Part shown: piece after piece, positions 6,911-11,583 of the stretch
How positions within the stretch are numbered: position 1 is the stretch's first letter
How the letters are laid out: each line of letters starts with the position of its first letter
Assembly (NCBI GenBank): GCA_015489055.1
Contig: WFMO01000017.1
Span: 1 to 11,583, forward strand
Reading direction: 5' to 3'
DNA length: 11,583 nucleotides
Origin: Helicobacteraceae bacterium
GTDB taxonomy: Bacteria > Campylobacterota > Campylobacteria > Campylobacterales > Sulfurimonadaceae
Made by a program: the position numbers and the translations under genes
Notes under the pieces: model-generated
The model's database searches: none
The model's input: only the letters and a program-made list of their open reading frames with translations
Told to the model about the DNA's origin: nothing

Positions 6911-8071
6911 ATGAATAAAAGTTATTTTTTATCACAACCGCATCAGCCATTTTTTTTATTGGGCTTGATTAATGCAATAGTCGCGGTGCTTATGTTTGCA
7001 TTAGGATATACTGGACATATTAGTTTGAATATTGATGAAGTTACGTTTCATGTTTATTCTCTTGTTTTTTTGGTTTTCACCAATTTGTTTATAGGTTTTT
7101 TATTCACGACATTTCCTAGATTCAATCAAACAGATGTAGTACAGAAAAATTATTATACTAATCTTTTTTATTTCAATACAATTGGTTCAGTTTTCTTTTT
7201 CATAGCATCGTTATTATCGCATTTTTGGATTGTTATTGCTATGTTGTTTATTTTTACGTCACAACTGTTGTTTGTACGGAAGCTGCAAAATATATATAAT
7301 AGTTCCGCAGTAGTAGATAAAACTGATTCATTTTGGATTTTGATGGCAAATTATTTTGGACTTTTTGCCAATGTTTTATTTGTATTTAGTGTTATATATT
7401 TTTCTTCTTTACAGCAAAGCGCGATCAGCATAGCATTTTATCTTTATCTTATTTTAGTGGCCGTTAGTGTAGCTCAAAGAATGGTACCGTTTTTTTCCAA
7501 TTCTATGATAAAAAAGAATTATTTATTTATGAAAATAATTCTTTTTTCGTTTATTGTTTTGGTTGTTACAGATGTTACAAATTTTACAATAGGCAGCATA
7601 GCGGTAGATCTCTTTTTGGCTTTTTATATGTTTCGCGAGATTTTAAGATGGAAGCTACACCCTTTTAATTCACCGGCAATTGTATGGATTTTACATTTAG
7701 CTGTATTTTGGCTCCCTGTCGCATTTTTATTTTCTGCTATTAGCCTAATAGCAGCTATGATGATGCATACAACATTTTATTTTTTAGGTATTCATCTGTT
7801 GGCATTGGGGTTTTTAACAACTTTGTTGATTGGTTTTGCAACGCGAGTAACGCTAGGTCATTCAAATCAGATACCTCATGCAGACAAGATAACTGTGTAT
7901 ATATTTTATTTCACACAGGTTGTAGTGCTTTTTCGAGCGTTGTATAGCGTAAATATATCATTTGGATGGGGTCTTGGTTTTTTATTTGATTTGGCTGTTA
8001 TTGCATGGATACTGATGATTCTAGTTTGGAGTATTAAATATGTCCGTTTTATTCTTTTTAAAAATATATAG
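6911..8071 (+). CDS. nnrS: NnrS family membrane protein
   Basis: A 386-residue protein of about twelve hydrophobic segments that matches the NnrS family, heme- and copper-containing membrane proteins tied to nitric oxide metabolism and nitrosative-stress tolerance. Visible marks: an N-terminal H11-QPFFLLG, resembling the HPFRPFFL start of the family; GFLFTTFPRF (62-71), like the usual GFLLTAVPNW; RMVPFF (190-195); and the signature ATRVTLGH (310-317), following H295-LLALGFLTT. Other histidines near membrane segments (H47, H250, H262, H286) are candidates for metal or heme binding. The usual HEM triplet after the first histidine pair is replaced by HVYS (47-50). It is a single gene with its own promoter and an FNR/Nnr-type operator directly upstream, which fits the known control of nnrS by nitrogen-oxide-sensing regulators. 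No nitric oxide or nitrite reductase gene is in the window. Family assignment is firm; the exact biochemical role is not settled for the family. Confidence 0.85.
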   Translation: MNKSYFLSQPHQPFFLLGLINAIVAVLMFALGYTGHISLNIDEVTFHVYSLVFLVFTNLFIGFLFTTFPRFNQTDVVQKNYYTNLFYFNTIGSVFFFIASLLSHFWIVIAMLFIFTSQLLFVRKLQNIYNSSAVVDKTDSFWILMANYFGLFANVLFVFSVIYFSSLQQSAISIAFYLYLILVAVSVAQRMVPFFSNSMIKKNYLFMKIILFSFIVLVVTDVTNFTIGSIAVDLFLAFYMFREILRWKLHPFNSPAIVWILHLAVFWLPVAFLFSAISLIAAMMMHTTFYFLGIHLLALGFLTTLLIGFATRVTLGHSNQIPHADKITVYIFYFTQVVVLFRALYSVNISFGWGLGFLFDLAVIAWILMILVWSIKYVRFILFKNI

Positions 8072-8123
8072 CGATTATAAGCTATTTACAATATCTTTTA
8101 GAAATATACAAGGGTTATGTAGT

Positions 8124-8129
8124 TATAAT
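8124..8129 (+). promoter_or_regulatory. -10 element upstream of frdA
   Basis: TATAAT at 8124-8129 lies in the 93-base gap between the NnrS-family gene and frdA, giving a predicted start near 8136 and a leader of about 29 bases. No -35 consensus is seen 17 bases upstream (GAAATA), which is common in Campylobacterota promoters. No FNR-like palindrome is visible in this gap. Confidence 0.4.
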
Positions 8130-8151
8130 AATCTGAAATAATCTTTTTATC

Positions 8152-8157
8152 AAAGGA
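8152..8157 (+). promoter_or_regulatory. Ribosome binding site that sets the TTG start of frdA
   Basis: AAAGGA lies 7 bases ahead of the TTG at 8165. The conserved N-terminal beta strand and the FAD-binding GAGLAG motif follow directly, and no ATG exists between the site and that motif, so the TTG is the start. Confidence 0.7.
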
Positions 8158-8164
8158 AATTATA

Positions 8165-9877
8165 TTGAGCATACCGATTTATACTTATGATGCAATTATT
8201 GTCGGAGCCGGATTGGCGGGCAATGCAGCAGCTAGAGAGCTGAAAAATGAAGGTAAAAATGTTGCCGTAATAACCAAACTTCATCCGCTTCGTTCACACT
8301 CAGGCGCGGCACAAGGTGGGATTAACGCGGCACTTAGCAGTGCAGACAGTATAGAACTGCATGAGTTTGATACCGTAAAAGGATCTGATTATCTAGCAGA
8401 TCAAGATGCTGTTGAATTTATGTGCCAAAAGGCACCTGAGACGGTTAGATGGGCAGAGAGAATGGGAGCGACATTTAGTAGAAAAGAAGATGGTCAGATA
8501 GCCCAGCGTCCATTTGGAGGACAGTCTTCTCCGCGTGCATGTTACGCCAAAGACAGGATTGGGCTAACGCTTTTACAAACTATTTATGAGCAAGCTTTTA
8601 GACTCGGAGTCAAGTTTTTAGATGAGTGGTATGCAACGGATTTAATATACAAAGACGGTAAAGTATCGGGCATAGTGGCTTTTCATCTACGCGATACCCA
8701 AATAGCAATTTTTAATGCCAAATCGGTTATGTTTGCAACAGGCGGATATGCTCGTGCATTTAAGATAAGTTCAAATGCTCATGCCAACACCGGTGATGGT
8801 TTATCGATTGTCGCCAGGCATGGTTTGCCTCTTGAGGACATGGAGTTTGTACAATTTCATCCATCGGGATTATCCGGAAACGGTGTTTTGATTTCTGAGG
8901 CAGCAAGAGGAGAGGGCGGTAAACTCTTTAACTCTAAAGGAGAGCGTTTTATGGAGAGATATGCTCCTAATGCGCTGGAGCTTGCCAGTCGTGATGTTGT
9001 TAGTCGTGCTATCGTGAATGAGATTCGCGAAGGGCGCGGGGTTGGTCCTAGAAAAGATGCCGTATATCTTGATGTTACACATCTTGGCAAAGACTTGATT
9101 ATGCAGAGACTTCCTGAATTACGTGATCTTGCTATCACATTTTTAGGACTTGATATGATAAAAGAGCCAATCTTGATCTCAGCAACCGCACACTATTCTA
9201 TGGGCGGTATTCCGGTAGATATTCCTGGACATGTTCGTAAAAATAATACTGAATTTGTTGAAGGATTTTATGCAGCAGGTGAGTGCTCGTGTGTGTCAGT
9301 ACACGGCGCAAATCGTTTAGGTGCAAATTCTGTTTTAGAGGCACTTTTATTTGGTAGATTTGTGGGTAAGACCATGGCAAGTGAGATAGATGATATTGCA
9401 CTGCGTCCGGCTACTGAGGATGATGCTAAAAGAGCTATTGATGAGATTAACTGGATTCTTAACAATAACGGAGATGAAAGAGTTGCACAGTTAAGAGAAG
9501 AGTTACAAGATACGATGACAGACCATGCAGGCGCTTTTAGAACAGAGGAATCCTTACAAGTAGCGGTAGATAAAATCAAAGAATTAAGACAAAGACATAA
9601 AAATATTCGCGTAGATGATAAATCAAAAGTTTTTAATACGGAATTACAAGAGGCTCTTGAATTTGGGCATATGCTTGATTATGCTAAATTTATAGTAGAG
9701 AGCGCTATCGCTAGGAAAGAGAGCAGAGGAGCGCATTTTAGGGAAGATTTTGACAAGCGTGATGATGTAAACTTTTTGAAGCACACAATGGGATATATGG
9801 ATACAAGCGGAGATATAAAGCTTGACTATATGGATGTCACTCTTGGTAAACATGAACTTAAAGAAAGAACTTATTAA
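8165..9877 (+). CDS. frdA: Fumarate reductase/succinate dehydrogenase flavoprotein subunit
   Basis: A 570-residue FAD protein that interconverts succinate and fumarate. The dinucleotide-binding motif is GAGLAG (14-19). H45 in [10 protein letters not shown] is the histidine that carries covalent FAD in this family. Catalytic-site residues are present: H232 in [14 protein letters not shown] (244-252), R281 in [10 protein letters not shown]343 in TAHYSMGG and R384 in GANRLGANS. The C-terminal helical domain (about 420-570) is complete. The protein starts with [14 protein letters not shown] and has no twin-arginine signal, so it acts in the cytoplasm; this separates it from the periplasmic MfrA (methylmenaquinol:fumarate reductase) of Wolinella and Campylobacter. 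It starts with TTG and is followed after 11 bases by frdB. The direction of the reaction cannot be read from sequence. With the CCG-domain third subunit the enzyme is of type E; a role in a reverse or normal TCA cycle is inferred. Confidence 0.95.
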   Translation: MSIPIYTYDAIIVGAGLAGNAAARELKNEGKNVAVITKLHPLRSHSGAAQGGINAALSSADSIELHEFDTVKGSDYLADQDAVEFMCQKAPETVRWAERMGATFSRKEDGQIAQRPFGGQSSPRACYAKDRIGLTLLQTIYEQAFRLGVKFLDEWYATDLIYKDGKVSGIVAFHLRDTQIAIFNAKSVMFATGGYARAFKISSNAHANTGDGLSIVARHGLPLEDMEFVQFHPSGLSGNGVLISEAARGEGGKLFNSKGERFMERYAPNALELASRDVVSRAIVNEIREGRGVGPRKDAVYLDVTHLGKDLIMQRLPELRDLAITFLGLDMIKEPILISATAHYSMGGIPVDIPGHVRKNNTEFVEGFYAAGECSCVSVHGANRLGANSVLEALLFGRFVGKTMASEIDDIALRPATEDDAKRAIDEINWILNNNGDERVAQLREELQDTMTDHAGAFRTEESLQVAVDKIKELRQRHKNIRVDDKSKVFNTELQEALEFGHMLDYAKFIVESAIARKESRGAHFREDFDKRDDVNFLKHTMGYMDTSGDIKLDYMDVTLGKHELKERTY

Positions 9878-9888
9878 AGGAAGAAAAT

Positions 9889-10872
9889 ATGAGTAGAGAA
9901 ACTGTAACTACGCAAGAAGTCAAATTTAATGTATTTCGCTTTAATGCTGATGATGATTATCTTCCATACTATAAAGAATATACTCTTGAAGTAACTTCAG
10001 AAGATGTAGTGCTTGATATTTTAAATAAGATTAAGTGGGAGCATGACGGGAGTTTTTCGTATAGACGAAGTTGTCGTCACGGTATTTGCGGTGCTTGTGC
10101 TATGAAAGTAAACGGTCGAGCAACATTAGCCTGTAAAGAGCGTATGGTAGATATGATTGAGCTATTTGGCAATGAAATGACGTTAGAGCCTTTAAGTGTT
10201 AAGCGGGCTGTTAAAGATCTTATTATTGATAAGTCAGATTTTTGGGAAAAACATGCGAAAATAGATCCTTATCTAGTTGACAAGATTGATGAAACGCCTG
10301 AGCATGAGAATTTAGTTTCCCAAGCTGATATGGATAAGCTCCTTGACGCAGACGTTTGTATCCAGTGTGGGGCATGTCATTATGCATGCCCGGCAGTTGC
10401 TATCAATGAAGAATTTATCGGGCCTGCTGCTTTTGCGGCTGCTTATCGTTTTGAGATTGATGCGCGTGACCAGTCTAACAATGCAAGGCTTGAAATTGTA
10501 GATCAGGAAAAACAGGGTGTATGGGATTGTGTAAAATGTTTTGAATGTCAGGAAGCTTGTCCAAAAGATATTAATCCAATAGAGAAGATTACAAAACTTC
10601 ACAATATGATTTTTAAAGAAGGTATGGCAAATAATGATGTGGCAGCTAGGCACGCAGTCGGGTTTGAGCGTTCAATCAAAAAACACGGTATCTTAGATGA
10701 GGGTGAATTAGTTAGATATAGTGAAGGAAATATAGGTGTTTTAAAACATGTGCCCGTTGCACTTAAGATGTTTACAAAAGGTAAAATAGTTTTACCATGG
10801 AAGATGCCAAAAGCTGATAAGCTTGATGAAATTAAAAAACTTGTTGAGTCATCATCAACTGTAAAATATTAG
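9889..10872 (+). CDS. frdB: Fumarate reductase/succinate dehydrogenase iron-sulfur subunit
   Basis: A 327-residue iron-sulfur protein, longer than E. coli FrdB/SdhB (about 240 residues) because of a C-terminal extension after about residue 240. The N-terminal ferredoxin domain has C62, C67, C70 and C82 for the [2Fe-2S] cluster. The second domain has CIQCGACHYACP (C157, C160, C163, C167) and CVKCFECQEACP (C214, C217, C220, C224). In the usual enzyme, C167, C214 and C220 hold a [3Fe-4S] cluster; here the extra C217 sits at the place of V207 in E. coli FrdB, whose change to cysteine gives a [4Fe-4S] cluster. Type E enzymes are known for such a cysteine, so a [4Fe-4S] third cluster is expected. 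AAGGAAG ahead of the ATG is the ribosome binding site. It passes electrons from FAD to the CCG subunit encoded 10 bases downstream. Confidence 0.95.
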   Translation: MSRETVTTQEVKFNVFRFNADDDYLPYYKEYTLEVTSEDVVLDILNKIKWEHDGSFSYRRSCRHGICGACAMKVNGRATLACKERMVDMIELFGNEMTLEPLSVKRAVKDLIIDKSDFWEKHAKIDPYLVDKIDETPEHENLVSQADMDKLLDADVCIQCGACHYACPAVAINEEFIGPAAFAAAYRFEIDARDQSNNARLEIVDQEKQGVWDCVKCFECQEACPKDINPIEKITKLHNMIFKEGMANNDVAARHAVGFERSIKKHGILDEGELVRYSEGNIGVLKHVPVALKMFTKGKIVLPWKMPKADKLDEIKKLVESSSTVKY

Positions 10873-10882
10873 GAGTTAAAAT

Positions 10883-11583
10883 ATGGCAGAGAAATTAAAA
10901 TATGCACTTTTTACAGGATGCACGGCAAAAGAGAGTACTCCTGAGCAGATGATGTCAACAATGGCAGTTGCAGATAAACTAGGTATAGAGCTTATAGAAT
11001 TAACCGAAGCTTCATGTTGCGGTGCTTCACATTTGCAAGATTATGATGATTTTTTGTCATTAGTTCTTAATGCTCGCAATATCGCCTATGCTGAAAAACA
11101 TGGTTTAACTATGGTGACAATATGTAATACATGTCAGCTAAATTCTGCTATGACAAAACATAGATTAGATAACAATGCAGAATTAAAAGCCAAAGTAAAT
11201 GCGAAATTGGCAGAAGTCGGCCTTGAGTATAAAGGTACATCGCAAGTCACTCACTTTTTATATGCCATTATCGATGATTTTGGTTTGGATAAAATCAAAG
11301 AGATGGTCGTAAAACCTCTTAGTCAGTTTAACATTGCTCCTTTTTACGGATGTCATAATATTCGCCCGTCAGAATTACAAAATGAATCTCACAAGACAGC
11401 AGAAAATCCATATAATCCTACATCACTGGATGATCTCATCATTGCATGTGGAGGTCATAATGTTGATTATAATGAAAAAAATAAATGCTGTGGCTTTCAT
11501 GCTGAGCTTCAAGCACCACACACTGCAGCGGTTTTAACAGGAAATGCGGTTGCTGGTGCTATGGATAATAATGCTGATTGGAT
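10883..11583 (+). CDS. CCG-domain (HdrB/SdhE-type) third subunit of fumarate reductase, partial
   Basis: An open frame from ATG 10883, 10 bases after frdB and with AGGAG at 10871-10875, running off the window end after 233 codons; relatives are about 290 residues, so most of it is present. It belongs to the cysteine-rich CCG family shared with heterodisulfide reductase subunit B and with SdhE/MfrE of type E succinate dehydrogenases. The first CCG motif is complete: C13, C45-C46, then C81 and C84. The second is started by C157 and C202-C203, with the final CxxC expected beyond the end. No membrane-spanning heme-b segments are seen, so it takes the place of the usual cytochrome b anchor, probably as a peripheral membrane subunit that reacts with the quinone pool. 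Names in use include SdhE, FrdE, SdhC and MfrE, so I give no symbol. A methanogen-type heterodisulfide reductase is ruled out by the neighbours. Confidence 0.9.
   Translation, partial: MAEKLKYALFTGCTAKESTPEQMMSTMAVADKLGIELIELTEASCCGASHLQDYDDFLSLVLNARNIAYAEKHGLTMVTICNTCQLNSAMTKHRLDNNAELKAKVNAKLAEVGLEYKGTSQVTHFLYAIIDDFGLDKIKEMVVKPLSQFNIAPFYGCHNIRPSELQNESHKTAENPYNPTSLDDLIIACGGHNVDYNEKNKCCGFHAELQAPHTAAVLTGNAVAGAMDNNADW

Noticed and set aside
8068..8085. Small hairpin ATAGC/GCTAT at the stop of the NnrS-family gene as a terminator
   Set aside because: Only 5 base pairs, mostly A/T, includes the stop codon, and is not followed by a clear T-run.
8857..9138. Minus-strand open frames inside frdA (also 8870-9082, 9198-9401, 9268-9579, 9644-9853)
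   Set aside because: They lie antisense within a fully conserved flavoprotein gene, show no family features, and have no ribosome binding sites of note.
10312..10653. Minus-strand frame of 113 codons inside frdB
   Set aside because: Antisense to the cluster-binding region of FrdB; the apparent cysteines come from the complementary strand of the conserved gene.
11334..11537. Plus-strand frame of 67 codons near the right end
   Set aside because: Overlaps in another frame the CCG-domain gene, whose frame keeps all expected cysteines.

Overview
The window is an A/T-rich stretch of bacterial chromosome, most likely from a Campylobacterota (epsilonproteobacterial) chemolithotroph or anaerobic respirer of the Sulfurimonas/Sulfuricurvum/Sulfurovum kind. 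The reasons are low GC, tightly packed operons with ATGA overlaps, a fumarate reductase/succinate dehydrogenase with a CCG-domain third subunit, and an NnrS-type membrane protein. The genus is an inference from gene content, not from a database match.

Left part (56-6757, minus strand): one six-gene operon, read from right to left, whose products match in order the HyfB, HyfC, HyfE, HyfF, HyfG and HyfI subunits of hydrogenase-4/formate hydrogenlyase, relatives of NuoL/M/N, NuoH, NuoK, NuoCD and NuoB of complex I. Five of the six genes are coupled to a neighbour by 4-base overlaps; the hyfC/hyfE pair has a 4-base gap. The large subunit has none of the four cysteines that hold the [NiFe] centre: the first motif reads RISGNE and the second DPSHVN, and the whole 457-residue protein has a single cysteine. 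The small subunit keeps the four cysteines of the proximal [4Fe-4S] cluster. The complex therefore cannot be a normal hydrogenase. It fits the poorly understood energy-converting-hydrogenase-related (Ehr) complexes, which lie between group 4 hydrogenases and complex I. No HyfA, HyfD or HyfH homologue is present, and the HyfB-like protein starts late compared with E. coli HyfB.

Middle (6758-6910): a short divergent control region. It holds a perfect TTGAT-N4-ATCAA palindrome of the FNR/CRP (Nnr-type) class, a sigma70-like promoter toward the right that overlaps it, an extended -10 toward the left, and an unexplained GC-rich block of about 43 bases that would form the leader of the hyf-like operon. 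To its right is an NnrS-family gene (6911-8071), linked in other bacteria to nitric oxide and denitrification.

Right part (8165 to the end, plus strand): an operon for a cytoplasmic succinate dehydrogenase/fumarate reductase of the type E (SdhABE-like) kind. It comprises the flavoprotein (TTG start, no Tat signal), the iron-sulfur subunit with an extra cysteine at its third cluster, and the start of a CCG-domain subunit cut by the window end. This enzyme links the TCA or reverse TCA cycle to the quinone pool; the hyf-like complex would be a separate, ion-pumping membrane module whose electron donor and acceptor are not visible here. Other open frames in the window overlap these genes and look like shadows.
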